Origin: Schistocerca nitens
Lineage: Eukaryota > Arthropoda > Insecta > Orthoptera > Acrididae
NCBI RefSeq assembly: GCF_023898315.1
Contig: NC_064619.1
Coordinates: 340,243,650-340,307,649, forward strand
Reading direction: 5' to 3'
DNA: 64,000 nucleotides
A program made the position numbers and the translations under genes. Below are positions 11,590 to 22,959 of this stretch, one piece after another (positions within the stretch are counted from its first letter, which is position 1; the number at the start of each line of letters is the position of its first letter). The notes beneath the pieces are model-generated. The model ran no database searches. It had not been told where the DNA came from and saw only the letters and a program-made list of their open reading frames with translations.

Positions 11590-12447
11590 ATGGCAGTAGC
11601 CGAAGTGCAAGTCATTATGGAGACCGTACCTATAGTGGTGGTTTTAGACACAGCTGCAACCACAAATGTTATTTCGGAGGCACTATTCAACAGGATCAGA
11701 AATATAAGACGAGTACCAATTTTTCCAGTTCAAAATTGCAGAATAATAGGCGCCGTTGGGGCTCGATCGGCTAATGTAAAGGTGCAGTCACTACTTGGTG
11801 TGGAATTCGGAAATGTAGCAATATTAAGCACATTCCTGGTTGTGAAAAATTTGGTGGTAGATTGCATTATCGGAGTCGACAGCCTACGTCAATATGGATG
11901 CAGAATAGATTTTAAAACAGGAAAAATTTGGTTGAATGTTAATAAACAAGAAATTGAGTTGGAGTTGTTGAGAAAAAAAAGCCTTACGGGAAAATATAAT
12001 TGTGGGATCAGTGTGCAAGTAATCAGGACGGCCCAAAATTCTAAAGAGCACGTAATTGATGAGTTCCAAGTCAAAGAAGATTTCGGTCAATTAGTGTTTG
12101 AAAAGTTAAATGAATCCGACTGCATTATCGAAGATCAGAAGAAGCAGCTCATTGAATTATTATTCACATGTGAAAACGTTTTTGATGAAAGGCCAGGAGT
12201 TATTAAGGGATACATATGCCATCTCTACGTTAAGCCGCACGAAACGTATTGTAGAACTTTCTATCCTGTTCCCTGGAGGTTAAAGGCTCAAGTTCAAAAG
12301 GAAATAGATCGCATGTTGAAATGGGGTTTGATCGAACCCTCTGCAAGCCCATACTGCTCCCCATTGCAAGTGACAGAGATGAACGCTCGTATAAACATAA
12401 CAATAAACTGTGTGTGTTTAGTGTTAGAAAACTTTAAACTTAAATAA
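11590..12447 (+). pseudogene. Gypsy-A protease and N-terminal edge of reverse transcriptase
   Basis: The frame is -1 relative to gag and separated from it by about 90 nt holding stops. Residues 16-30 contain VVLDTAATTNVIS, the active-site region of a retropepsin with DTA in place of the usual DTG. A later IIGVDSLRQYGCRID matches the distal part of such proteases. After a linker, YPVPWRLK...EIDRMLKWGLIEPS and SPYCSPL are the first conserved block of gypsy reverse transcriptases. Homology stops near 12370 and the frame ends in unrelated residues. The YxDD core, RNase H and integrase are absent. Truncation by deletion or by replacement with noncoding sequence is inferred. Confidence 0.85.
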
Positions 12448-14271
12448 CTAATCAGTGACACAGATTGTAGAAATAGTGACTAACTATTACTATCGAGTGC
12501 TGCAAAGAAGACAGTGGAGATAGGCTTCACCTGTGTTTGGGTAAACATGGAACTTTAGCATTGCTAATGTCATCAAGAATTATAAAGGATCTGAATGACG
12601 TTCAAGAAGAAAGAAATATTTCCCGAAAATGACATTGCATAATCAAAGGAGGTTCCCAGTGAATGTTCATATATAATTTCAAGTGCACGCTTAGATGTGT
12701 AAACGTCTGAAGTGATGCGTTTAGGCAGTGAATCATGAGTGACGGTTAACGCCGCAAAGATAATTTCCCACGCAAAACAATTGACGTCGGCGTGAGAGTT
12801 AGAATCGATATAGACGACACAGATATGCTTTGTAAGAGACTCGCATCAAACGCGAGGGGAAATTGATTGCTGTTGAACTTCAAAAAAAAAGTGTCATAAT
12901 TAGACGTTAAGAGTTCTTGATTTATTGTTGAATGTCAAAAGAAACTAAGATTCATAGAATTAGTAGTTATTTAATGGGTCTTGTTCACTTTGGAATTTTG
13001 TTTGAAAATCCATTTCCATATATATACATGTATGAATGCCGGATGAATCAGATAATAAATGAGAGAAGTGAATCCACATTCCTCACTACTAATAACTTTT
13101 ACATTACAGCAATCAAGCGGAGAAATATATGTATTTAGGATAAAATTTTTATGAGTATAGATAAATGATATGACTTTTCAAGGAAATTATGGATTATGTC
13201 TTTGTATAAAATGAACCACACTTTCCATTATTCGATGATTTGAATCCAAAATCTACTGCAAGTTCTATGAATCCTTTAAATTACGAAGAACAAATCATTG
13301 ACAGAAAATGTGTCAGAATTTTTGGACTTACAAGCACAAATGGTGATGCGAAGTCCAAAAGAAAATTCAAACTACTGTAAATATTATAATGTTCTCGGCA
13401 ACAGCATTAGTCAATGGAAAAATTGGAAACTTTAAGTCAATGGCTAAATTCCTTGCAGTACATCGTAAGAAAAAGGATGCATGAAGCCATAGGGATTTTG
13501 TTTTCAAAAAGGAGAATCTTGGACAGTGGAACCTAACCAGTTCTTTTACAGGACGAGTTTCCCTTTCGGTCATTGCTAATTCTTTTGGAATGAATGTTGC
13601 ATGTGAAATCTGGTATCCCTGTCCCTTCTACTCTTCCCATTGTGGCCGCGTAGAAGACCGACTACAAATGTGGACGTCGGGGACATGCAAGATCCGGGGG
13701 AGTTTCAGCACCGCAAGATATTGTCCTGGGAACAAGATTGTAAAAAAAAAAAAAAAAAAAAAAAACACACACACACTCGAGTTATTTATTGTAAAATTTT
13801 TTTGCTAGAGGCACAAATCACTCTTCTCCAAATCGTTATATAAATCGATCCCTATCTTTCCTTTAGAGATCAATTTCAAAATTATTTTTTCTCTTCTGTA
13901 GGCTGTCCTATCTTCTATGTACCGTATGCTGGGGGTCTAGGCTTAAGAGGTTTTCCAAGGTTTCCCTGCTTAAGAGAGTTCCCGAATGGGTAGACCCCGA
14001 TAACAGTTTCATGAAAGATCATCTTCCTCGGTTGTGCACAGCAAACATAACACCTCGATGCACGTAAAAGCAATACAGCCGCGGTACCTGTCTCCTCATT
14101 TCTTCTGTTTTCAATGTTTATTTTCTTCGTCTGTCTTAAACATAATTAATCTTTTACAGTTGGAGGACTGACACTCATCAGTTCCGGGTTACCCACACTA
14201 ATAGATAGCTCGCGAAGTGTGTTCGGTAAATCAAAATTAGGCTCACAAACTTCGCTCGCTGCGAGGGGCAT
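12448..14271. other. Non-coding 3' interior of gypsy-A
   Basis: About 1.8 kb between the truncated pol and the right LTR shows no pol or env motif on either strand. It includes an A run of about 23 bases followed by (CA)n near 13741-13777. A purine-rich GCGAGGGGCA directly before the right LTR (14262-14271) is the likely polypurine tract. Confidence 0.6.
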
Positions 14272-15339
14272 TGTAATATCCCCACAGAAAATACCCTCTA
14301 CCACGCACCAATTAATCATTGTCAATCAAACCATCCACATTCATTCACTTTGGAAAAGTATCTGATCTGATTTTCTCGTAATATATGCGGCGACAACTCG
14401 TCGACGCCAAAGTATTTTCTAGTACGTTTATTCTTTGAAATAACAGAGATGGATATATGCATTCTCCATGGTTGTTAGAGTGGTAACTAGGACAGCTTCT
14501 GGAGTATCTGTTGAGGGATTGACGAGTTTCTGAGAGATATATATTCTGCTTTCCTTCTCGCTAAAGCGAGCGAATGAACATTTGTGCCGCTAGCGGTTTG
14601 TTTGAAGAGAAAGAGACTGTAAAAGGAAAATAATTAAGACGTGGAATCACCGGAGATTTGGACATGTAATGGAGATGGATTTAACACACAATTTACTTCA
14701 TAAATAAGGTTTGTGACTTTTTGTTCTGGAGTGAATGAATGAATGAGTTTTTTCTGAATCATTTGATGATCACGTTGGCCCTGTAATTAGTGGGGAAGTT
14801 TCAGCTGTGTCGAAGAGAGCCTGCAATCCCTGAGTTTGTGTTAAATCGTCCAAAAAGGCTTCGTACACATCTGGAATTCGCAATCTTTCGTAAAAGGAAC
14901 AAATTGTCCACACGATTGATTCTCCCGACTGAATACAGTGTTTAACAGTAATAATGAATGTAAAGATCTCTTACAGCAAGCCAGCCGCTGATTACCAAGA
15001 CGAAGGACTCCACCAAAGATCCTATTTGGCTGATTTCACGTAATGAAATATTATATTAAAAGCTGTACATAGATAAAAGGAGAGAAAGAGAGAGAGCGAA
15101 TGAAAAGAGAGATAATACTAATAATCCTCCATTAGTCTAACTTTTCGCCTGTCTTAGCACGGATCAGCCAACAAATGGGAGGCCCTTACTTTACTGTATA
15201 GATTTATGTGTGGAGGTGAAGGGATCTTAAAGGCAACAGATACACGTCTATACAGACAAGACATTACACAAAGTTAGCGGCTAGCTGCATTCATCATCTA
15301 TTCTTAGACGAAGAGATGACAACTTATTATCTTGTTAAA
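14272..15339 (+). repeat. Right LTR of gypsy-A
   Basis: Starts TGTAATATCCCC, ends CTTGTTAAA, and is followed by the AACT duplication at 15340-15343. It pairs with 7419-8485. Confidence 0.9.
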
Positions 15340-15343
15340 AACT

Positions 15344-16983
15344 GCTTTGCTGCTGTAGAAGATTTTTCTGGCTTTTTTATTCTGTTTTTAAATGTTCACC
15401 TTTAGCTTCACACACATTCTAATTACATATTTTAAAAACTGTTCCAGGCCAAATGTCTAGCTCCTAAGCTTTATTTTTTCCTGCAATGTTTTCAATCCCC
15501 TTTTCAGAAAATATGCTATTATTTCTTGATAATAATTAATTTTTGTAAGAAAGGAAGATCAGGATCAGGGGGTCAATAGTGAGGTCATTATGAGTGGAGC
15601 ACGAGTTCAGACTGGGAAGTAAATCGGTTGTGTCATTTTCAAAAGAACCACCCCAGGATTTGCCTTAAGCAATTCAGAGAAACCATGGAAAACATAAATC
15701 AGTGTGACCAGGCAGGGTTTTGAACCACCCTCCTCCCAAATGTACTGTGCCATATTGCTTGGTTTAATTTTTTGATCATAGTGTATTTGCATCCCTTCCT
15801 TTCTATCATGTGATTTCTATCTGCCTGACTGTCTTTTCTTCTTTGTCTTAATTTTAGATTTTTTACTAATTTATTTACTTAAAACTTTCTGCTCCCATTT
15901 TATGTCATGTTTTCTTTTCTCCGTTACGGGGCCCACACACAAGTGGCAGATAAAGTGATCCGTCAAATGCAACAACGCTGCAATCAGTCACTCCACATGA
16001 ACCACTGCACACAAATGATCTACCAAGCAATTTAAACCAGTATTATGAGCACCACTATGCCAAGAAGCTCTGCTGTTGAAAATGAACAGTGTTTAGGACC
16101 ACTTGCAGTTGATCTTCATATCCCCATGAACACTTGCAAAAAATAAATTAAAAACTGGAAATCATAATTTATTAAACTTGTTTTCAAACTCTTTTCTTGG
16201 GAACTGCAGATAATTTTACAGAATATATTAAATTTTTAACTGACACTAAGTGGGTTGTGTACATCTTGTCAGTGTGCTAATACAATTCAGTCGCTTAAGG
16301 ACTGATGATTGTGTACTGAAGCACCAAAACTAGTAGCCTTATAATAAATAACACTAAGTATGGCTGTATGTGTTCCATTTTATTACACAAAACAATTACT
16401 TTTTTTATATTAGTCCTCAATTCCTTTTTCACTCATCAGTTTTATAAGTTAACTGCAAGTATACACAATTTGTTTTGTAATCTCAATATATGCATAGGAA
16501 TGTTGTCAATAGCAACACTGATGATTGCCACAACCCTTGTTCTAACTTGTATGAGGTAGAGTCACAATATATAAAATGACAAGGGACTTTAGTATAGTTG
16601 TATAATAGATTTGCCCTGAGCATTTAAATTAAAATATCCACTTAATATTATGGTACATCACTCTGTTTAGAAATCAAGACTTTAATTAATGTGTACAATT
16701 GTTCATCAATTACAATGAACTACCCATCAATTTTTCTTCTACATAGTAAACTTCAGAATACCAAACACTGCAAAAACCGAGACTATTTTGTATCACCTCT
16801 TTAATGCAAATGGGAACTCCGGCCTCAACATCACTTCCTAACTGCAAATTCTGACAAAGTTCCTACTCAATGTGAGCAAAACAAAAAAAAAACTACACAA
16901 ATATGTTCAATAACTAGACAAAGCAGTTGCAGGCAAACAGTTATATAGCCACACATTGCTGCTAACCAGCCAGGCAGCTGTAG
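15344..16983. other. Unassigned intronic sequence
   Basis: AT-rich with no supported gene. A stretch around 16285-16345 (GGACTGATGATTG... then ACCAAAACTAGTAG) recalls tails of insect interspersed repeats, but no second copy is present here to confirm it. Confidence 0.4.
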
Positions 16984-16985
16984 TA

Positions 16986-17478
16986 CAGGGTGATCAAAAA
17001 GTCAGTATAAATTTGAAAACTTAATCAACCACGGAATAATGTAGATAGAGAGGTAAAAATTGACACACATGCTTGGAATGTCATGGGGTTTTATTAGGGG
17101 GGGGGGGGGGGGGGAAAGTCCGAAAGTTCGCCTGTGAAACATCTCTTGCACGCGTTGTTTGGTGATGATTGTGTGCTCAGTCGCCACTTTCATCATGCTT
17201 GGCTTCCCAGGTCCCCAGACCTCAGTCTGTGCGATTATTGGCTTTGGGGTTACCTGAAGTTGCAAGTGTATCGTGATCCGACAGACATCTCAAGGGATGC
17301 TGAAAGACAACATCCGACGCCAATGCCTCACCACAACTTCGGACATGCTTTACAGTGCTGTTCACAACATTATTCCTCGACTACAGCTATTGTTGAGGAT
17401 CTTTGTCTTACTTTGTTATGCTAATTATTGCTATTCTGATCAGATGAAGCGCCTTCTGTCAGACATTTTTTGAACTTC

Positions 17479-17510
<32 letters not shown>

Positions 17511-17626
17511 GTTCTAATAAAACCCCATGTCATTCCCAGCATGTGTGTCAATTTGTACCTCTCTATCTACATTATTCCTTGATTTATTCAGTTTTCAAAT
17601 TTATACTGACTTTTTTATCACGAATC
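16986..17626 (+). mobile_element. Short Tc1/mariner-superfamily derivative with ~112-bp inverted ends
   Basis: The left arm begins CAGGGTGATCAAAAAGTCAG at 16986 after a TA and runs to about 17097. The right arm at 17513-17626 is its inverted complement (ACCCCATGTCATTCCCAGCA ... TATACTGACTTTTTTATCA). The interior keeps only the C-terminal end of a transposase: 17134-17424 encodes LSRHFHHAWLPRSPDLS, then CDYWLWGYLK, the third catalytic block region of this superfamily. The downstream part lies in a shifted frame. Two homopolymers sit just inside the arms (G at 17097-17114, T at 17483-17510). The right end is slightly degraded. It could only move with a related transposase. Confidence 0.85.
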
Positions 17627-17921
17627 ATGTGCAGGCCATCAGACTAACCGGTATTTCCCTGCAGTCTATGATCAGTGTCAGATCCCTGCAATTTGGCCAA
17701 CACATATGATCTGTTAAGTGACTGCACGCCAATGTGATGGACCACTGCAATGAATCGCTCGTACCTGGGGACCTTTATCCATTACATTATAATATAAGCA
17801 AAAATTGCATATTACTAATACTTGCTATAATTTCCTGAAGAGGAAGACCTTCATCATAGAACACCAAGTAAAAACATAATAACTCATATTTATCCTTTTT
17901 CAAATAGATCACTACTTGTAC

Positions 17922-18060
17922 CTTTTTGTCACCATGTTTTCTGCGCACTAGGTGTGGTCGAAAGTCATCTCCATAGCGAAGGAAGTAATAATATGAAACT
18001 AGCCTATCCAGTGGCTTCCGGATCAGATTAATATATAGCGGACGCTGTGAAACTCCAAAC
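17922..18060 (-). CDS. Hs2st: Hs2st coding exon 4 (heparan sulfate 2-O-sulfotransferase)
   Basis: 139 nt encoding 46 complete codons plus the last base of the junction codon. The acceptor is TTTTTTCAG before 18060 and the donor GTACAAG follows 17922. The peptide contains [18 protein letters not shown], then [11 protein letters not shown] and RRKHGDKK. It aligns with the vertebrate HS2ST1 segment that binds the 3'-phosphate of PAPS. The vertebrate IRDP is IRKP here, while the Arg, the Ser of LVSYYY and the YYYFLR run are kept. The exon starts in phase 2 and ends at a codon boundary (phase 0). The next exon, expected to begin with the conserved Cys-rich FDEC-type segment, is not found to the left, so intron 4 is longer than 17.9 kb. 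Confidence 0.93.
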
Positions 18061-19369
18061 CTGAAAAAAGATGTTTACATTTATATAGGATTTTCCACAA
18101 AGAGCTGTGTTTATTTTTCAATACACTGTGCATTTTAATAAGTACTGCAGAAAAAAAATACAGTATAAACGCTTTTCTAACAAGTGACTCATCATTTAGT
18201 GACTCCTAATAAAATGAGCAAAATCATCATGAAGTGTACTAAATATTCAAGAGCACAGTTATTAATCTTGAATTCTCAACCAGTACATACACACTCACAC
18301 TAGATAATCATAAAATGTTTCACAGATCATATAATTCTGTTGGAATCAAAAATGCAACTCTTCAGTTTATAGTGAATCCCAAGATACACTACATCAAAGA
18401 AGTAAAAAAGTAGTACTGATCATTTCTCAACCTAATGTCATTGCATATGGAAAGCTTACTTTCTTTACTTAGCATCATGGGAAGGAAATGTCTTTACTTT
18501 ATTTGAAGGCATTAACTTGAACATAGAAATTTAAGAACACACACTTCAAGAAAGGCAGTACGATTCTTAACTTGGTTCCTCTTAACTACATTTCACTCTG
18601 TTATTCAGACATACTTTTAACCTTTTCCCATGAACAAGAAAGTCACCAGATATCACATACCAGCAGAACTGAAGTCACAGTTCAATCTCCTATCTTTATT
18701 AAATTCCAAATGCCTGAAGTTTGTCTCAATTCAAAATGTCATTTGTATGAGCTTTAATAATTACAAATATAATAGACTTTTCTCAGCAAAAATGTGGCTA
18801 CATTCTGACTGTAAATAACACATCATTTATTTTAAGTATGTTGTTATCATATCAAGAGACAGCATCTGACATCATTTCATTAATACCTCTAGGACAAGTT
18901 TTTGGTCTGAAAGAACATATTCTCCATTTGTCTCATAAACTAAATAACAACATACACTTTTTCCCAATTTACCAATCCATGTTATTGCTGTTGCAATTTT
19001 CAGTTTGAAGAAAAATTTGACACAACTCTCCACTCTAGCATTCATCCTCCACAAGATTTTTCTTCAATATAAACTTTCTTTTATTTAAGTTATGCAATAC
19101 ATTTCTTTTATTGGGAAAAAACACCATTTTGTTGGGAGAGAGTGTTTTTTTTTATTTTACATTTTATAATTTCTTTGATGCAATCGCATAAAAGTTTACT
19201 ATACTATCCAGTCTGATAAAGTGTTACTTAATGATCATTCTGATGTTGCTTCAATTGTCCTGATAATGAAAAATGGTGAACTATATTGGTTAACAGTATA
19301 AAACTTTTACGTGTCTCCAAATAAAGAAAATATTAAGTTTAAAATGATTTTTTCCTCACTTCATTGTCA
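18061..19369. other. Hs2st intron 3, left end, no feature seen
   Basis: AT-rich sequence without recognisable repeats or coding. Short open frames here have no family signature. Confidence 0.5.
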
Positions 19370-20057
19370 TACTTTTTCATTAGTTATCTGATCTGCCCAT
19401 CTCATCTTCAGAGCTCTTCTGTAGCACTGCATTTCAAAATCTAGTCTTTTCTTGTCCAAGTTTTTTATGATACACATTTCACTTCTGTGCAAGGCTACAC
19501 TACAGACATATACTTTCAGAAAAGACATTTATATTTATAGTCAGTATAAGCAAGATTCACTTTTCCAGCAATATTTTTCTTGCTATTGCGAGTCTTCATT
19601 TTATATGCTCTCTACTTCAACCAGCCTCAATTATTTTGCTGCCCAAATAGCAAAACTCATCTATTTTTGTGTCTCGTCCCTAATCTAAACACATCAGCAT
19701 TGCCTGATTTAATTTGACAAAACTTCATTACCACTGATTTATTTTACTTGATATTTAACTTACATCCCCTTTTGAAGACACTATCCATTCTTTGAAAAAA
19801 AGCAATCATATTTTTGCCATCAGCTGTACAATTGTATGTTTATTTTACCAGTTTCAATTATTAGTCACCCCCACAGTAGATAAACAGTGACTAAACAAAA
19901 TTGGTAGAAAATAAATATATAATAGTCCAGATGGTAGCACAAATTTGCTTTTTTCAAATTATCTAACAGCTGTAGACGGTCAACTATGAAAAACTCTACT
20001 ATCCATTCTTTTCAACTGATCTTCAAAGTCCTGTACCATCTCTGACAGAATTACAAT

Positions 20058-21139
20058 GTTGTTGTTGTCTTCAGTCCTGAGACTGGTTTGAAGCAGCTCT
20101 CCATGCTACCTTATCCTGTGCAAGTTTCTTCATCTCCCAGTACCTACTGCAACCTACATCCTTATGAATCTGCTTCATGTATTCATCTCTTGGTCTCCCT
20201 CTACGATCTTTACCCTCCACGCTCCCCTCCAATGCTAAATTTGTGATCCCTTGATGCCTCAGAACATGTCCTACAAACCGGTCCCTTCTTCTGGTCAAGT
20301 TGTGCCACAAACCCCTCTTCTCCCCAATTCTATTCAATACCTCCTCATTAGTTATGTGATCTACCCATCTAATCTTCAGCATTCTTCTGTAGCACCACAT
20401 TTCGAAAGCTTCTATTCTCTTCCTGTCCAAACTATTTATCGTCCATGTTTCACTTCCATACATGGCTACACTCCATAAAAATACTTTCAGAAACGACTTC
20501 CTGACACTTAAATATGTACTCGACGTTAACAAATTTCTCTTCTTCAGAAACGATTTCCTTGCCATTGCCAGTCTACATTTTATATCCTCTCTACTTCGAC
20601 CATCATCAGTTATTTTGCTCCCCAAATAGCAAAACTCCTTTACTACTTTAAGTGTCTCATTTCCTAATCTAATACCCACAACATCACCCGACTTAATTCG
20701 ACTACATTCCATTATCCTCGTTTTGCTTTTGTTGATGTTCATCTTATATCCTCCTTTCAAGACACTGTTCATTCCATTCAACTGCTCTTCCAAGTCCTTT
20801 GCTGTCTCTGACAGAATTACAATGTCATCGGCGAACCTCAAAGTTTTTATTTCTTCTCCACGGATTTTAATACCTACTCCAATTTTTTCTTTTGTTTCCT
20901 TTACTTCTTGCTCAATATACAGATTGAATAACATTGGGGAGAGGCTACAACCCTGTCTCACTCCCTTCCCAACCGCTGCTTCCCTTTCATGCCCCTCGAC
21001 TCTTATAGCTGCCATCTGGTTTCTGTATAAATTGTAAATAGCCTTTCGCTCCCTGTATTTTACCCCTGCCACCTTTAGAATTTGGAAGAGAGTATTCCAG
21101 TCAACATTGTCAAAAGCTTTCTCTAAGTCTACAAATGCT
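20058..21139 (-). mobile_element. 5'-truncated young RTE copy inside the old RTE
   Basis: The 3' tail at 20058 is a short (GTT)n, i.e. (AAC)n on the element strand. The minus strand has one long open frame (20071-21072) with the RT palm and C-terminal region: RQGCSLSPMLFN, FADDIVIL, CYLGSKITDDG, GSETWTINSLD and WCYRRMLKIRWVDHITNEE. Homology to the other young copy ends at 21139. An eight-base ATTACAAT occurs before the tail (20050-20057) and again at 21244-21251, which suggests that the unit plus the odd segment 21140-21243 arrived together. The ORF is intact over about 330 codons but lacks the endonuclease and the N-terminal RT. Confidence 0.9.
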
Positions 21140-21243
21140 ACAAATTGCCAGTTTACATTTTATATCTTCTCTACTTCGACTATCATCAGTTATTTTGCTC
21201 CCCAAAGTGTCTCATTTCCTAATATAATTCCCTCAGCATTACA
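21140..21243 (-). repeat. Displaced 100-bp RTE segment at the 5' junction of the truncated copy
   Basis: This piece matches the RTE region found at about 20567-20700 in the same orientation, with a short internal deletion. The order is wrong for either the old or the young copy. It lies just before the right ATTACAAT repeat, so a template switch during reverse transcription is one explanation; rearrangement of the old copy is another. Confidence 0.6.
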
Positions 21244-22017
21244 ATTACAATATCATTAGCAAACCTCAATGTTTTTATTTCTTCTCACTGAACTTTAATT
21301 CCCTTTCCAAATTTCTCCTTGGTTCCGTTAATGGCTTGTTCAGTGCACACACTTAATAACACTGGGGATATACTACAACCTGTCTCACTTCCTTATCAGT
21401 ACCACTTCCTTTTCATATCCTTTGATCATTTGGTTTCTGTACAAGTTGTTGATAACCCTTCATTTTGTGTATTTTATCCCTGTTATCTTCAGAATTTGAA
21501 AGAGAATATTCCAGACACCATTGACAAAAACTTTCTCCAAATTTACAAATCTAGACTTGCCTTTCTTTAACATATCTTCTAAGAGAAGTCTTTGGGTCAG
21601 TATTGCCTTGCGTGCTCCCACATTTCCCCAGAGCTCAATCTGAACTCCCCTGAGGTCAGTCTCTCTCCTCAGTTTTCAGATTCTTCTGCAAATAATTCAA
21701 GTCAGTATTTTTCAACCATGACTTATTACATTGATGGTTCGGTAACATTCACACCTGTGAGAATTTACCAACATTTGAACAGAAATTGTTATATTCTTCC
21801 AAATCTGAGGTTTCTTCACATGTTTCATATACTCGCATATCACATGCAACAGTTTTTTCATTTTGAGGGAAGTTATTTTAGATTTTGATCAAACAATGCT
21901 TTGTCAAATTATTCTTGCAATATTGCATCCCCCAATCTCATCATGATCTGCCTCTACTTTCTTTTCCTTGTTTATAACATCGACTCATTGTCTTTGAGTT
22001 CATTTTTCTGTTTTATA

Positions 22018-22270
22018 CAGGGTGAAGTGAAATTCGCACACTTGGGCTTTGCAGAGCGACTCCTCACATGCCAGTGATAAAAAAATGTCTATCACAAAAT
22101 TTCGTCTGGCAGGTACATACCGAAGAAAAAGGACATTAAAGAGTGGCAATCTGGCAACACTGTAACCACATGTATGGAAACTACCTCTGTCAGCTGGTTC
22201 AGTGGATAGAGTTTTGGGTTAGCGTGTAGGAGGTCGATGGTTCAATCCTGGGTTGATGCATATGTATTTT
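22018..22270 (+). repeat. Left terminal inverted repeat of the mariner-type element
   Basis: Matches the inverted complement of 33237-33157 joined to 24635-24430, including the shared stretch AAAGAGTGGCAATCTGGCA and the tRNA-like block at 22188-22262. Confidence 0.88.
22188..22262 (+). other. tRNA-like sequence with A box and B box inside the left TIR
   Basis: TGGTTCAGTGG at 22195-22205 fits the RNA polymerase III A box (TRGYNNARNNG) and GGTTCAATCC at 22239-22248 fits the B box. They are about 33 bp apart, near tRNA spacing. The inverted counterpart in the other arm (24440-24515) keeps both boxes, TGGTGCAGTGG and GGTTCAATCC. A complete cloverleaf is not obvious, so this is tRNA-like rather than a tRNA gene. 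Confidence 0.7.
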
Positions 22271-22959
22271 ATTTGGTAAATTTAATCCAGGTGGTACGGT
22301 ATCTGGCATCTTAATCATCAACAGCAATTGCAGCGGGTCCTCTAGAAAACATTTGCACTTACATACTACAATTGTAAATATGGAAGTTTGGTCAGCTTTG
22401 AAAGAAGCCCTTTCCACATTGTGGCCATGAATTTATTCGCACCACTTCATATACTACCTGTGAGACCCATTTTCTTTGTACCCTCCTCCAATGGTCCCAT
22501 AGATTAGTACCAACTATTATTCTTGCCTCATTCAGGTCCATTAAATTTCGTTAGGGCCTTACATTGCCAGTAGGACTAGCAACGTGGCTTGCAAATAATA
22601 TCCGAACACAGTTACTATTTGTATGTGTTATCACCATGATCCCACTAATTATGCCTTTCAACATTGAGTCTGGTAACCGCATGCTGTTTAGTGTGTACCT
22701 CAATGCATTATTATTATTATTCTACCAATGGGACTGTGGAAACATCACGTTTATTACCGTTAGGGACATAGAGTAATTTGAAAGCGAACATTTCACAATT
22801 AGCGGTGCGGGGATGAATCATGCAGAACAATATCTGTCAGAGGGATAATGTGCATTAGGTGGAACAGCGTGCAGGACAGACAGTGTGTTTATACTGTATG
22901 CGCTGTTCACCAGACAGGGACTAGTTGCAAGTGGAGTAATGCGCCCATGACAGACTCCA

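Larger units (their letters stand above)
7419..15339 (+). mobile_element. Ty3/gypsy-type LTR retrotransposon (gypsy-A), gag and protease only
   Basis: Two direct repeats of about 1067 bp (7419-8485 and 14272-15339) bound the element, and AACT is duplicated at 7415-7418 and 15340-15343. The left LTR is followed one base later by a primer site resembling the 3' end of tRNA-Arg. Coding content in order is a coiled-coil gag, a capsid-like segment, an aspartic protease and only the N-terminal edge of reverse transcriptase. From about 12450 to 14271 no coding is visible. By eye the LTRs differ at about two dozen positions (roughly 2 percent), so the insertion is fairly young. It has no usable RT, RNase H or integrase and would depend on a relative in trans. 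Confidence 0.92.
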
